From: Comamonadaceae bacterium
GTDB lineage: Bacteria > Pseudomonadota > Gammaproteobacteria > Burkholderiales > Burkholderiaceae_C
NCBI GenBank assembly: GCA_947450645.1
Contig: CANFWH010000003.1
Span: 1-64,000 of the forward strand
Direction: 5' to 3'
DNA: 64,000 nucleotides
Shown: positions 1-8,469 of the stretch, one piece after another
Position numbering within the stretch: the stretch's first letter is position 1
Layout of the letters: each line of letters starts with the position of its first letter
Notes under the pieces: generated by a model
What the model was told of the DNA's origin: nothing
Seen by the model: only the letters and a program-made list of their open reading frames with translations
Database searches by the model: none
Position numbers and translations under genes: made by a program

Positions 1-131
1 CGGCAACCGAATGGGCTTATGCCTACAATCACGACAGGCCGAGCATGGCATTGAATGGGCGTACGCCCATTCAATGCCTGCAAGCCTATTTAGTCAGCAA
101 TCATCAACCCTCTACTTTGACGTGTCGTTAA
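1..131 (+). mobile_element. 3' end of an IS3-type transposase, cut by window edge
   Basis: The frame starting at base 3 reads without a stop to TAA at 129-131. It encodes about 42 residues containing EWAYNHDRPSMALNGRTP, the typical C-terminal signature of the DDE integrase-core (rve) transposases of the IS3 family and relatives: a Y-N-x-x-R-P-x-x-x-L-x-x-x-T-P pattern. Only the extreme C-terminus is present, so I cannot tell whether the element is intact to the left. The G-rich stretch just after the stop (about 135-141) is where a right terminal inverted repeat could lie, but its partner is outside the window. Confidence 0.7.
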
Positions 132-164
132 CAAAGGGGGGATTACCGTGTGCGTGTGGGGCAT

Positions 165-512
165 TTAAGCCGTAGTTAAAGCTCGATACCAACCACCCGA
201 CAATACATAGCGTGGAAAATTAATCCACTGCTCAATAAAGATGCGTCCAAACGCATTGGCGGGGCTGCTAAACGGAATCGATGGATTGGCCTCTTTGCCA
301 TGCCCCACAGCTTGCGCGACGAAGGACAGCGCCATCACAAGCACGGCCAGCAAAGCCTTTATCCATAAGCCTTGCAGCAGTGCGAGCACGAGCGCGATGT
401 TGGCGATGAGGAACAGTGGCACAGCCACAATGTGCAGCAGCAAATTAGCACGCGATTGATGGAAGCTGCGATAGTCGGTCCATTGCCATGTGATGAGTTC
501 TGAGGGATTCAT
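165..512 (-). CDS. Small membrane protein, DUF962/Mpo1-like
   Basis: A 115-residue protein with two hydrophobic segments (about residues 22-45 and 46-66), then a polar part with H-G-K-E-x-N-P and a C-terminal EQWINFPRYVLSGGW motif. This resembles the small bacterial DUF962 (YGL010w/Mpo1-like) membrane proteins; in yeast the family oxidises 2-hydroxy fatty acids, but the bacterial role is not established. I chose the ATG at 510-512 because it has a good AGAGGAAG ribosome site about 7 bases upstream. A longer reading from a TTG overlapping the rsgA stop has no such support. It lies directly downstream of rsgA on the same strand, probably co-transcribed. Confidence 0.6.
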   Translation of the reverse strand: MNPSELITWQWTDYRSFHQSRANLLLHIVAVPLFLIANIALVLALLQGLWIKALLAVLVMALSFVAQAVGHGKEANPSIPFSSPANAFGRIFIEQWINFPRYVLSGGWYRALTTA

Positions 513-532
513 ATCTATCTTCCTCTTAAAAA

Positions 533-1477
533 TCAAAATTTCGATTGACTGAGTTCTTCAAACACCCGCGCATAAAACGCATGGCGTGAGGGACTGATGG
601 CGGTGTCCACTTCTTCGTCTGACACGTTCGCCAGCACCGCGCACTGCGGCTCTTGAAGATGTTTGCAGTTGTAAAAGCGACACTGCCCGTCGTACTGCGC
701 GAAGTCGGGCATCAGCTTGGCTAGTAACATTTTGTCCACATGATGTAGTCCGAATTCTTGAAAGCCTGGCGAGTCGATGATGGCGGATTTTTTGCTCTCA
801 TCTAACCAAAACCAGCTCGTGGTGGTGGTGGTGTGTTTGCCTGAATTGAGCGCCGTGGAAATCTCACGCGTGGCTAAATCTGCCTCGGGTAGCAAGAGGT
901 TGATCAGCGAGCTTTTGCCCACACCCGATGCACCCATGACGAAGGTAGTTTTGCCTGTCAATAACTGCATCAATGCCTCGCGAGCCATGTCCTGCTTGGC
1001 TTGTACGAGTGCCGAATCCACTTCTGCTTTAGGTTTAATGGCTAATCCCATCACTTCGTAACCCATGCGTTTGTAGGGCGCAAGGCGCTCCATCGCTTCG
1101 TTAAATGGAATAGTTAAATCAGCTTTATTCAGCACGATGATGGGTTTGATTTTGACGGCTTCGCAAGAGATCAAAGCCCGCGCGAGTTGGCTCTCAGAGA
1201 ACACAGGCTCAGCGGCGAGAACGAAGAGCACTTGATCGAGATTGGCAGCAAACTGTTTGCTGCGAATGTCGTCTTGACGGTAAAGCAAATTGCGTCGTGG
1301 CTCTAATTTTTCGATCGTGCCTTCGTCTTTGCTGGCTTGCCACTGCACACGGTCGCCGACCACGCACTGACTTTTTTTGCCACGTGCGTGACAAATCACG
1401 CGCTCGCCACTTGGCGTTTCAACGACGACATGGTGGCCGTGCAAGCCAACAACTATGCCGCTGCTCACACGATGCAC
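533..1477 (-). CDS. rsgA: Ribosome small subunit-dependent GTPase A
   Basis: RsgA (YjeQ) is a circularly permuted GTPase that assists late 30S subunit maturation. The 314-residue product shows the family order: an N-terminal OB-fold (about 1-70), then G4 NKAD at 117-120 ahead of the P-loop GASGVGKS at 182-189, a TTTTT switch region near 216-220, and G3 DSPGF at 235-239. The C-terminal zinc-binding knuckle has Cys266, Cys271, His273 and Cys279. Length is normal. The start is GTG at 1475-1477, overlapping the stop of the upstream M48 protease gene, so the two are probably translated from one mRNA. No key residue is missing. Confidence 0.95.
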   Translation of the reverse strand: MHRVSSGIVVGLHGHHVVVETPSGERVICHARGKKSQCVVGDRVQWQASKDEGTIEKLEPRRNLLYRQDDIRSKQFAANLDQVLFVLAAEPVFSESQLARALISCEAVKIKPIIVLNKADLTIPFNEAMERLAPYKRMGYEVMGLAIKPKAEVDSALVQAKQDMAREALMQLLTGKTTFVMGASGVGKSSLINLLLPEADLATREISTALNSGKHTTTTTSWFWLDESKKSAIIDSPGFQEFGLHHVDKMLLAKLMPDFAQYDGQCRFYNCKHLQEPQCAVLANVSDEEVDTAISPSRHAFYARVFEELSQSKF

Positions 1478-1478
1478 C

Positions 1479-2735
1479 TCATGCAGTCAACCTTGCGAGG
1501 CGCTCAGTCGCAGGGGGGTGCGACGCATAGAAACTCATGTAGAGCGGGTCGGGTGTCAACGTGGATGCGTTGTCTTCGTACAGCGTGAGCAATGCTGAAG
1601 CAAGTGCAGCGCCGTTGCTGTGTTTGACTGCGTAAGCGTCCGCCTCAAACTCGTCTTTGCGCGAAAAAAATGAAAACACGGGCGTGACGAAAAACATAAA
1701 CACGGGAACAGCAATCATAAAGAGCAAAAGCGCCAGCGCGTCATTACTGCCCGTGAGTGAGGGCTGAACGCCCAGCCCCGTATAGAACCACGTTTGCCGC
1801 GCCAGCCAGCCCAGCAAGGCAAAGCCCGCGAACGAGACGACAAACTGCATCACCATCCTCTTCACGATGTGCTTGTGATGCGCGTGACCGAGTTCGTGCG
1901 CGAGCACGGCTTCCATCTCGTCAATGTTGATTTGCTTGAGAAGCGTGTCGTAAAACACCACGCGCTTAGTGGAGCCAAAACCCACAAAAAAGGCATTGGA
2001 ATGTGCCGAGCGTTTGCTGCCATCCATGACAAAAAATCCGCTGGCGTTAAAGCCGCAGCGCTGCATGAGTGCCGTGACACGCGCCTTCAAAGCCTCGTCT
2101 TCTAGCGGTGTAAATTTATTGAAGAGCGGCATGATGACGGTAGGCGCAATCCACATCATGAAGAGACTAAACAAGGTGAGCGCCCCCCAAGCCCAGAGCC
2201 ACCAGTTTTGCCCCGCAGCGCCCATCAGGTATAACACCAGCGCGATGAGCGGCAAGCCAATCACAGTGCCCAGCAGCAAGCCCTTGACCAAATCGATCGC
2301 CCAAGTTTTCCACGTCGTTTTGTTAAAACCAAAACGCTCTTCCATTATGAAAGTTTGATACAGCGATAGCGGCAAGTCGATGATCGAACCAATCACTGTA
2401 AAGGCCACAAGCAACACGATTTGCTGCCAGAAGTTTGAACCCATCCAGTCAAGCACGACTGCGTTCAGCAGCGCGAGTCCGCCCAATAGCGTCCAACCAA
2501 TAAGCACGATGCAGCCGAGCACGTCTTCCCAAAAGCCGAGGCGCGATTTCGCCAGTGTGTAGTCGGCAGCTTTTTCGTGATTAGTCTGCGATACCTTATC
2601 GGCAAAGGCTTTCGGCACTTCGCCTCTATGCGTGACAACGTGTTTAGCTTGGCGGAGCAGGAGGTATGAGCGAACTAAAAAGCCGCCCAAAAGAGCAATA
2701 GAAAAACAAAACGTAAAAATGTAAGAAGTAGTCAT
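1479..2735 (-). CDS. M48 family (Ste24/CAAX prenyl protease-like) membrane zinc protease
   Basis: A 418-residue membrane metalloprotease. Hydrophobic segments occur near residues 5-25, 70-92, 103-125, 150-170 and 178-200. The zinc motif HELGH is at 280-284 and the third-ligand motif EFEAD at 362-366, both typical of M48A Ste24-type peptidases, as is the region MEERFGFNKTT before the catalytic part. In eukaryotes this family trims CAAX prenylated proteins. In bacteria the substrate is usually unknown, with membrane protein quality control suggested. It precedes rsgA with a stop/start overlap. The upstream liv genes end 49 bp away on the same strand, and I see no sigma-32-like promoter in that gap. 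Confidence 0.88.
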   Translation of the reverse strand: MTTSYIFTFCFSIALLGGFLVRSYLLLRQAKHVVTHRGEVPKAFADKVSQTNHEKAADYTLAKSRLGFWEDVLGCIVLIGWTLLGGLALLNAVVLDWMGSNFWQQIVLLVAFTVIGSIIDLPLSLYQTFIMEERFGFNKTTWKTWAIDLVKGLLLGTVIGLPLIALVLYLMGAAGQNWWLWAWGALTLFSLFMMWIAPTVIMPLFNKFTPLEDEALKARVTALMQRCGFNASGFFVMDGSKRSAHSNAFFVGFGSTKRVVFYDTLLKQINIDEMEAVLAHELGHAHHKHIVKRMVMQFVVSFAGFALLGWLARQTWFYTGLGVQPSLTGSNDALALLLFMIAVPVFMFFVTPVFSFFSRKDEFEADAYAVKHSNGAALASALLTLYEDNASTLTPDPLYMSFYASHPPATERLARLTA

Positions 2736-2784
2736 AGGCTAGATTATCCGCGCCGATTACTTGCGCTAGAAATCAAAGCTTGAC

Positions 2785-3489
2785 TTACCGCGCCACACCC
2801 AGCAAGCTATCGAGCAGCGCTGGATTTGCCAGCAACTCATCCGCCTTGCCAGAGTACACGACTTCCCCATGATCGAGCACCACTGCCGTATGCGAGATTT
2901 TTAAAATCGCTTGCGGATGCTGCTCGACGATGATGGCACTCATGCCCTCATTGCGTGTGATGCGAGCGATGGCGGCGAGTAACTCTTCCACAATGATGGG
3001 CGCAAGACCTTCAAGCGGCTCATCGAGAAGCAGCAATTTTGGGTTGAGTACCAAGGCTCGACCCATCGCCAACATTTGCTGCTCGCCGCCCGAGAGTTGC
3101 GTGCCCATATTGGATTTTCGCTCAGCGAGGCGTGGGAACATCTCAAACACACGCTCGGGTGTCCAATGCCCCGCACGTGCGACAGCGCTTAGGTTTTCAA
3201 GCACTGTGAGCGATTTAAAAATGTTGCGCTCTTGCGGCACCCAGCCAATGCCCGCTGCGGCTCGCTCGTGCGCTTTGAGTGCGTGCAAAGCCACGCCAGA
3301 CAAGGCGATGCGGCCTGCGTGTTGGCGCGTTGCACCCGCCAGCGTGTTGATGAGCGTGGTCTTACCCGTGCCGTTGCGACCGAGCAACGCCAAAGTTTCG
3401 CCAGCGTTAATGGATAAGCTAATGTCGTTCAAAACCACGGCTTCGCCGTAACCTGCGCGGACGTGGTCTAAGCGTAGAAGTTCGCTCAT
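2785..3489 (-). CDS. livF: HAAT ABC transporter ATP-binding protein, LivF-type (system 1)
   Basis: One of two ATPases energising a branched-chain-amino-acid-type ABC importer. The 234-residue protein has Walker A GRNGTGKTT, the LivF-typical GWVPQERNIFKSLTVLENL segment, signature LSGGEQQML, and Walker B LLLLDEPLEGLAP. It is the last gene of a five-gene minus-strand unit (binding protein, livH, livM, livG, livF), and its ATG overlaps the livG stop by four bases. HAAT systems also carry aromatic acids in several Proteobacteria. The adjoining O-demethylase and pobA genes make an aromatic acid at least as plausible a substrate as an amino acid, which is inference. Confidence 0.9.
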   Translation of the reverse strand: MSELLRLDHVRAGYGEAVVLNDISLSINAGETLALLGRNGTGKTTLINTLAGATRQHAGRIALSGVALHALKAHERAAAGIGWVPQERNIFKSLTVLENLSAVARAGHWTPERVFEMFPRLAERKSNMGTQLSGGEQQMLAMGRALVLNPKLLLLDEPLEGLAPIIVEELLAAIARITRNEGMSAIIVEQHPQAILKISHTAVVLDHGEVVYSGKADELLANPALLDSLLGVAR

Positions 3490-4295
3490 GAATGTGCTCC
3501 TTCTGCGGCATCCAACGAATGCCCAAGGTACACGGCTTTGACTTGCGCGTCGTTCGCAATCACGTCTGGCGTGCCTTCCGTGAGTACCGTGCCGTTGACC
3601 AGCACCGTGATGCGTGTGGCAAATTCAAACACCAAATCCATATCGTGCTCAATCAATAAAACTGATACATCGGCAGGTAGCGCCGCCACAGTTTGCAAAA
3701 GCTCTTCGCGCTCGCCTGCGGGCACACCTGCCACGGGTTCGTCTAGCAATAGCACTTTTGGGTTGCAAGCCAGCGCAATGGCGATTTCAAGCAAGCGGCG
3801 TTTGCCATAAGCAAGTAAGCGGACTTCTCTATCCATCACCTCAAGCAGATGAAATTGCGTGAGCAACTCTAAGCAGCGCTCCTGCACATTGGCACTCGTG
3901 GAAGCCTTGACAGATATGGCCTGCAGGCCGATTGGCTGCCACCATTTGCCACCCAATCCCTGCGCTTGCGACACGACCATGGCCAGCGTTTGTAGCGGTG
4001 TGAAGGTATCAAACAATTGATTGATTTGGAAGGTGCGCACCATACCGCGCCGCACACGCTTGTAGCTAGCAAGGCGACTGATGTCTTCGCCCAGTAGTTT
4101 GATGCTGCCGCTGGTCGGCTCTAGCACGCCCGTGAGCAAATTGATGAGCGTGGTTTTGCCTGCACCATTAGGGCCAATCAGCGCATGGCGTGCGCCTTGC
4201 TTTAAATCAAACGTTACATCGTTGGTGGCCGTGATGCCGCCAAAGCGCTTGATGAGATTGGTGCAACTCAGAACGGTATCAGTTGTGCTACTCAT
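3486..4295 (-). CDS. livG: HAAT ABC transporter ATP-binding protein, LivG-type (system 1)
   Basis: The second ATPase of transporter system 1, 269 residues. It has Walker A GPNGAGKTT, the LivG signature RTFQINQLFDTFT after the first half, a degenerate signature region LAYGKRRLLEIA in place of LSYGQQR, Walker B VLLLDEPVAGVP, and the switch LIEHDMDLV with its conserved His. I placed the start at ATG 4293-4295 (MSSTTDT), which follows an AAAGGAG site and overlaps the livM stop as ATGA. The longer in-frame reading inside livM is unlikely. The C-terminus AVYLGH is the usual LivG ending. Confidence 0.9.
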   Translation of the reverse strand: MSSTTDTVLSCTNLIKRFGGITATNDVTFDLKQGARHALIGPNGAGKTTLINLLTGVLEPTSGSIKLLGEDISRLASYKRVRRGMVRTFQINQLFDTFTPLQTLAMVVSQAQGLGGKWWQPIGLQAISVKASTSANVQERCLELLTQFHLLEVMDREVRLLAYGKRRLLEIAIALACNPKVLLLDEPVAGVPAGEREELLQTVAALPADVSVLLIEHDMDLVFEFATRITVLVNGTVLTEGTPDVIANDAQVKAVYLGHSLDAAEGAHS

Positions 4296-5275
4296 GCTGC
4301 ACTCCTTTCCCCTAAGCTCGCAAACCAGGTCCACGGTTTAAAGAGTCGCTCACGTCCCACGAGAACAAGTACCACCAAAAAAAGACCAATCCAAAACGTC
4401 CAGTATTGCGGGGTGATGTCCGAGATCACCGACTGCATGATCTTAAAAATAATCGCGCCCGTAATGCCACCCCACAGCCAGCCCGTGCCACCAATCACCA
4501 GTATCAGCATGAGATCGGCGGAGCGATCAAAGGCAAATAAATCAAGCGATGCAAAGCCTGTCGTCTGTGCGGCCAATGCACCCGCAGCGCCCGCCACGCC
4601 TGCCGCCAGCGTATAGACCACGCCTAGGCGCAGGCTGACATTCACGCCAATGCTAGATGCGCGCAAGCGGTTATCGCGGATGGCTTTGAGGCCTGCGCCA
4701 AAAGGCGAATGCACCCAGCGACGCAGCAAGATGAAGAACACAAGCACGACTGCCAACGAATACCAAGCCGCTGTTTTTCCCGTGAGATCAAACTCAAACA
4801 ATCCCAGCACAGGTGCCATCACCACGCCTTGCAAACCATCTGCGCCGCCCGTGAGCCAATCCAGCTTATTCGCCAACTCATACATGATGAGCCCCACGCC
4901 CAGCGTCACCATCAGCCTCGTGAGATCGGAGCCACGCTGAATGGTAAGGCTGCAAGCCACGCCCAGCAAGGCTGTCAGCAGGGTCGCCACTAGCAAACCC
5001 ACCAGCGGGTCGGGCATTACCAGCTTGGCAAACAGCGCAGCGCTATACGCACCCATGCCAAAAAATGCGGCGTGACCCAGCGACACAATGCCCGTGTAAC
5101 CCAAGATCAAATCGAGTGACATCGCAAACAGCGCCGTGATGGCGATTTCGCTAATCAAGAGGGAATGATTGGGCAATAAGAACGGCGAAGTAAAAGCAAG
5201 TAACCACGCAATCGGTTCCCATGCGCGAATGCGGGCGTCGCGTTTCAAACTGTTTTGAAGCGTCGCAAGATTCAT
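4292..5275 (-). CDS. livM: HAAT ABC transporter permease, LivM-type (system 1)
   Basis: A 327-residue inner-membrane permease with about eight to ten hydrophobic segments. It carries the LivM landmark LGYTGIVSLGHAAFFGMGAY in the first third and the C-terminal GGTGWLWGGITGA region that corresponds to the permease EAA-type loop. It pairs with LivH to form the translocation channel. It overlaps livH upstream and livG downstream by four bases each, so the unit is almost certainly one transcript with coupled translation. Confidence 0.9.
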   Translation of the reverse strand: MNLATLQNSLKRDARIRAWEPIAWLLAFTSPFLLPNHSLLISEIAITALFAMSLDLILGYTGIVSLGHAAFFGMGAYSAALFAKLVMPDPLVGLLVATLLTALLGVACSLTIQRGSDLTRLMVTLGVGLIMYELANKLDWLTGGADGLQGVVMAPVLGLFEFDLTGKTAAWYSLAVVLVFFILLRRWVHSPFGAGLKAIRDNRLRASSIGVNVSLRLGVVYTLAAGVAGAAGALAAQTTGFASLDLFAFDRSADLMLILVIGGTGWLWGGITGAIIFKIMQSVISDITPQYWTFWIGLFLVVLVLVGRERLFKPWTWFASLGERSAA

Positions 5276-6144
5276 TTGTTGCCTCTAGAAAACAGGCCTT
5301 GAGGACGCCAAATCAAAATTGCAATCATCAGTACGTACACGGTAAACGCGCCCATTTTGGGGATGTAGTATTTGCCTGCTACATCAGCAATACCCAGCAA
5401 CAATGCGGCCAAGAGTGGGCCTGTAATGGACGTTGTACCGCCCACTGCCACGACGATTAAGAAGTACACCATGAACTTGAGAGGAAAAGTTGGATCTAGC
5501 CCCAGCACTTCTGCACCCAGCGCCCCGCCAAGCCCCGCGAGGCCAGAGCCCACGGCGAACGTGGCAAGGAAGACGATGTTCACATTGATGCCCAGTCCCG
5601 CCGCCACGCGCTGGTCGTCCACGGCTGCACGAAGTCGACTACCAAAGCGAGTTTTAGACAGCACGGTCTGCAAGAGCGCAGTCAGCAAGGCACAGACGAT
5701 GACGATGAACAACCGATAGTGCCCCATGCCTAAGCTGAAGGGCGTGTCAGCCCAGAGCTCGGTGCGTCCTTTGAGCCACTCTGGCAACTGCATAATTTGC
5801 AGCGTCGAGCCAATAAAGTAGTCGGTTGCTGCGACCGCCATAAACACAAGGCCAATCGAAAACAACACTTGATCGAGATGCGGTTTGCCGTAAAGCCTGC
5901 GATAGAGCGTGACCTCCAACAGCCCGCCCAGCAAGGCTGCGCCTAAGAACGACAACGGTAAACACCACAAAAATGGCACACCCATTTTTTGCATCAAGAG
6001 CACCGTGATGTAGCCGCCCACCATCGCAAACGCACCGTGCGCGAGGTTGATGAAATTCATCAACCCCATCGTCACGGCAAGCCCTACCGCCAGAATAAAT
6101 AACAGCATTCCATAGGCGACGCCATCAAACAGAATGGTCAACAT
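5272..6144 (-). CDS. livH: HAAT ABC transporter permease, LivH-type (system 1)
   Basis: A 290-residue permease with the LivH N-terminus (GLAVTMGLMNFINLAHGAFA), a central DYFIGST segment, the loop KTRFGSRLRAAVDDQRVAAGLGIN, and the C-terminal VVAVGGTTSITGPLLAALLLG. It partners LivM of the same system. It begins 16 bp after the stop of the upstream binding-protein gene. Nothing in the sequence is unusual for the family. Confidence 0.9.
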   Translation of the reverse strand: MLTILFDGVAYGMLLFILAVGLAVTMGLMNFINLAHGAFAMVGGYITVLLMQKMGVPFLWCLPLSFLGAALLGGLLEVTLYRRLYGKPHLDQVLFSIGLVFMAVAATDYFIGSTLQIMQLPEWLKGRTELWADTPFSLGMGHYRLFIVIVCALLTALLQTVLSKTRFGSRLRAAVDDQRVAAGLGINVNIVFLATFAVGSGLAGLGGALGAEVLGLDPTFPLKFMVYFLIVVAVGGTTSITGPLLAALLLGIADVAGKYYIPKMGAFTVYVLMIAILIWRPQGLFSRGNK

Positions 6145-6160
6145 GTTTGTTGGCCTTTAT

Positions 6161-7330
6161 TTACTTGGCTTTGCCTGGGTCTTTGACATCTTTGAGCACA
6201 TCAAATTCCACGTTATAGAGTTGTCCATTAACTTTTTGCACTCTGCGGATGTAGATGTTTTGCACCACGTCGCGGGTCTGCGCGTCGATGAACATGGGGC
6301 CGCGTGGACTTTCAAAAATTTGACCTTTCATCGCCGCCAAAAGTGCATCGCCGCCGCCATTGCCTTTAGTGGCTTTGAGTGCTTCGTAAATCACGCGCAT
6401 ACCGTCGTAACCCGCAACCGCCATGAAGTTGGGACGCATACCCTTGTTAGCTTTTTCAAATGCCTCAACAAATTTTTTGTTCGCGGCAGATGGATGCGCT
6501 GCCGAGTAGTGATGCGATGTCACCACGCCGATTGCGCCATCGCCCATGTCGTTGAGTTGATCGTCGTCGGTCACGTCGCCCGTCCCAATCAGCTTGATGC
6601 CGGCTTTATCCATGCCGCGCTCTAAGAACTGTTTCATTACCGCTGCGCCTGCGCCAGACGGCACAAATACAAAGAGCGCATCGGGTTTGATGTCGCGCAC
6701 TTTTTGTAAGAACGGTGCAAAATCGGGGCTGCGCAGCGGCACACGTAGCGCTTCAACGACTTGCCCGCCGTTAAAAGTGAGACGCTCTTTGAAGTATTTT
6801 TCAGCATCCAATCCTGGGCCGTAATCGCTGACCAATGTCACGGCTTTTTTGATGCCGTTTTTAGCCGCCCAGTCGCCCATGGCGACCGCTGCTTGGGGTA
6901 GCGTAAAGCTGGTGCGCACGATGTACGGTGAGGCTTGCGTAATGATGGACGTGGCGGCAGCCATCACCACCATCGGGGTTTTAGATTGCGTCGCAATCGG
7001 CGCAGCCGCAAATGCCGCAGGCGTGACACCGAAACCACCGAGCACATTCACTTTGTCGTTGACAACCAATTCTTGCGCCAAGCGCTTGGTGACATCAGGT
7101 GTCGCGGCATCGTCTTTGATGATGAGCTCAATTTTTTTGCCCGCAACGGTGCTACCGTTTTGCGCCATATACAGCTGCGCCGCAGCGGCGATTTGTTTGC
7201 CCGTCGAGGCTTGTTGCCCCGTCATAGGCAAAATCAAACCGATTTTAAAAGTGTCGTCAGCAGCGAAGCCGAGGGATGACGCGGCAAGTAGCGTAGCTGC
7301 AATGGTTGAGAGCGCGAGGCGTTTTTTCAT
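6161..7330 (-). CDS. HAAT ABC transporter periplasmic substrate-binding protein (system 1)
   Basis: A 389-residue type I periplasmic binding protein (Peripla_BP_6). The start at ATG 7328-7330 (MKKRLALST) follows a CGGAG site and opens a Sec signal peptide cleaved near AAD, then the typical IGLILPMTGQQASTGKQI mature start. The ligand-binding hinge motifs VTLVSDYGPGLDA and VAGYDGMRVIYEALK are present. An upstream extension in frame adds a hydrophobic leader with no ribosome site and was dropped. The gene heads the system 1 operon and diverges, 104 bp away, from the Rieske demethylase gene, which suggests shared regulation with aromatic catabolism. Confidence 0.88.
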   Translation of the reverse strand: MKKRLALSTIAATLLAASSLGFAADDTFKIGLILPMTGQQASTGKQIAAAAQLYMAQNGSTVAGKKIELIIKDDAATPDVTKRLAQELVVNDKVNVLGGFGVTPAAFAAAPIATQSKTPMVVMAAATSIITQASPYIVRTSFTLPQAAVAMGDWAAKNGIKKAVTLVSDYGPGLDAEKYFKERLTFNGGQVVEALRVPLRSPDFAPFLQKVRDIKPDALFVFVPSGAGAAVMKQFLERGMDKAGIKLIGTGDVTDDDQLNDMGDGAIGVVTSHHYSAAHPSAANKKFVEAFEKANKGMRPNFMAVAGYDGMRVIYEALKATKGNGGGDALLAAMKGQIFESPRGPMFIDAQTRDVVQNIYIRRVQKVNGQLYNVEFDVLKDVKDPGKAK

Positions 7331-7434
7331 GATGACTCCGAAATAAAAAAAGCGATAAAAATAAGACAAGCCTAACTGTACCAGCACGGAATCTAGGGAT
7401 ACTACGGATTGTCCGCAAAAAAAAGGAAGTTTTC

Positions 7435-8469
7435 ATGTATATCAAAAACGCTTGGTACGTTGCCTGCACACCCAATGAGATAGACGATAAGCCGCTAGGG
7501 CGAAAAATATGTGGTGAATCCGTCGTGCTGTATCGAGGCATGGAAGGACGTGTTGCTGCTGTCGAAGACTATTGCCCGCATCGCGGTGCACCGCTCTCTT
7601 TGGGGCAGGTGATTGAGGGGCAGTTAGTGTGCGGCTACCACGGTCTTGAGATGGGCTGCGACGGCAAAGCGGTCTCTATGCCAGGCCAGAGAGTACGGGG
7701 CTTCCCATCCATTCGCAGTTTTGCAGTTGTCGAGCGCTATGGCTTTATTTGGATTTGGATGGGAGCAGCGGAAGCAGCAGATCCATCCACCATTCACAAT
7801 CTTCACTGGGCGGATAGCCCTGATTGGGCTTACGGCGGAGGCCTCTTTCACATCAATTGCGACTATCGCTTGATGATTGATAACCTGATGGATTTGACGC
7901 ATGAAACTTATGTCCACGCCACCAGTATTGGTCAAAAAGAAATTGACGAAACCCCCAGCAGCACACGCGTGGAAGGCGACAGAGTGATTACGAGCCGTTT
8001 TATGAATGGCATTGAAGCACCACCGTTTTGGAAGATGGCGCTGCGCGGCAACAACCTACCAGACAGTCAACCCGTTGATCGGTGGCAAATTTGCAATTTT
8101 TCACCGCCCAGCCATGTGATGATTGAAGTGGGCGTGGCGCTAGCAGGTCAGGGCGGCTATGACGCACCCGCAGACAAAAAAGCATCCAGCATCGTGGTCG
8201 ATTTCATCACGCCCGAATCAGAAACATCTATTTGGTATTTTTGGGGCATGGCACGCAATTTCAACGCGAAAGATAAAGCGCTCACTGCTGCCATTCGAGA
8301 AGGCCAAGGCAAAATCTTTGCCGAGGACTTGGCCATGTTAGAGCAGCAACAGCAAAACTTGCTGCGCCTGCCCACGCGTAAGGTGCTGAATCTCAATATC
8401 GATGAAGGCGGTGTGAAATCGCGCCGCGTGGTTGATCGGTTAATTGCGGCGGAGCAACTCATCGCATAG
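7435..8469 (+). CDS. Rieske non-haem iron O-demethylase oxygenase subunit, VanA-type
   Basis: A 344-residue oxygenase component of the vanillate O-demethylase (VanA)/toluenesulfonate monooxygenase/dicamba demethylase group. The Rieske [2Fe-2S] ligands are Cys47-His49 and Cys66-His69 (CPHRG, CGYHG). The mononuclear iron site is in NLMDLTHETYVH with His156 and His161. The start ATG follows an AAGGAAG site. No VanB-type reductase is encoded beside it, so electrons must come from an enzyme elsewhere. It abuts pobA tail to tail. Vanillate giving protocatechuate, or 4-methoxybenzoate giving 4-hydroxybenzoate for PobA, are the best guesses; the precise substrate cannot be read from the sequence. Confidence 0.85.
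   Translation: MYIKNAWYVACTPNEIDDKPLGRKICGESVVLYRGMEGRVAAVEDYCPHRGAPLSLGQVIEGQLVCGYHGLEMGCDGKAVSMPGQRVRGFPSIRSFAVVERYGFIWIWMGAAEAADPSTIHNLHWADSPDWAYGGGLFHINCDYRLMIDNLMDLTHETYVHATSIGQKEIDETPSSTRVEGDRVITSRFMNGIEAPPFWKMALRGNNLPDSQPVDRWQICNFSPPSHVMIEVGVALAGQGGYDAPADKKASSIVVDFITPESETSIWYFWGMARNFNAKDKALTAAIREGQGKIFAEDLAMLEQQQQNLLRLPTRKVLNLNIDEGGVKSRRVVDRLIAAEQLIA

Noticed and set aside
6849-7346. Plus-strand open frame of 165 codons inside the system 1 binding-protein gene
   Set aside because: Antisense to a confident gene and with no start context or protein family resemblance.
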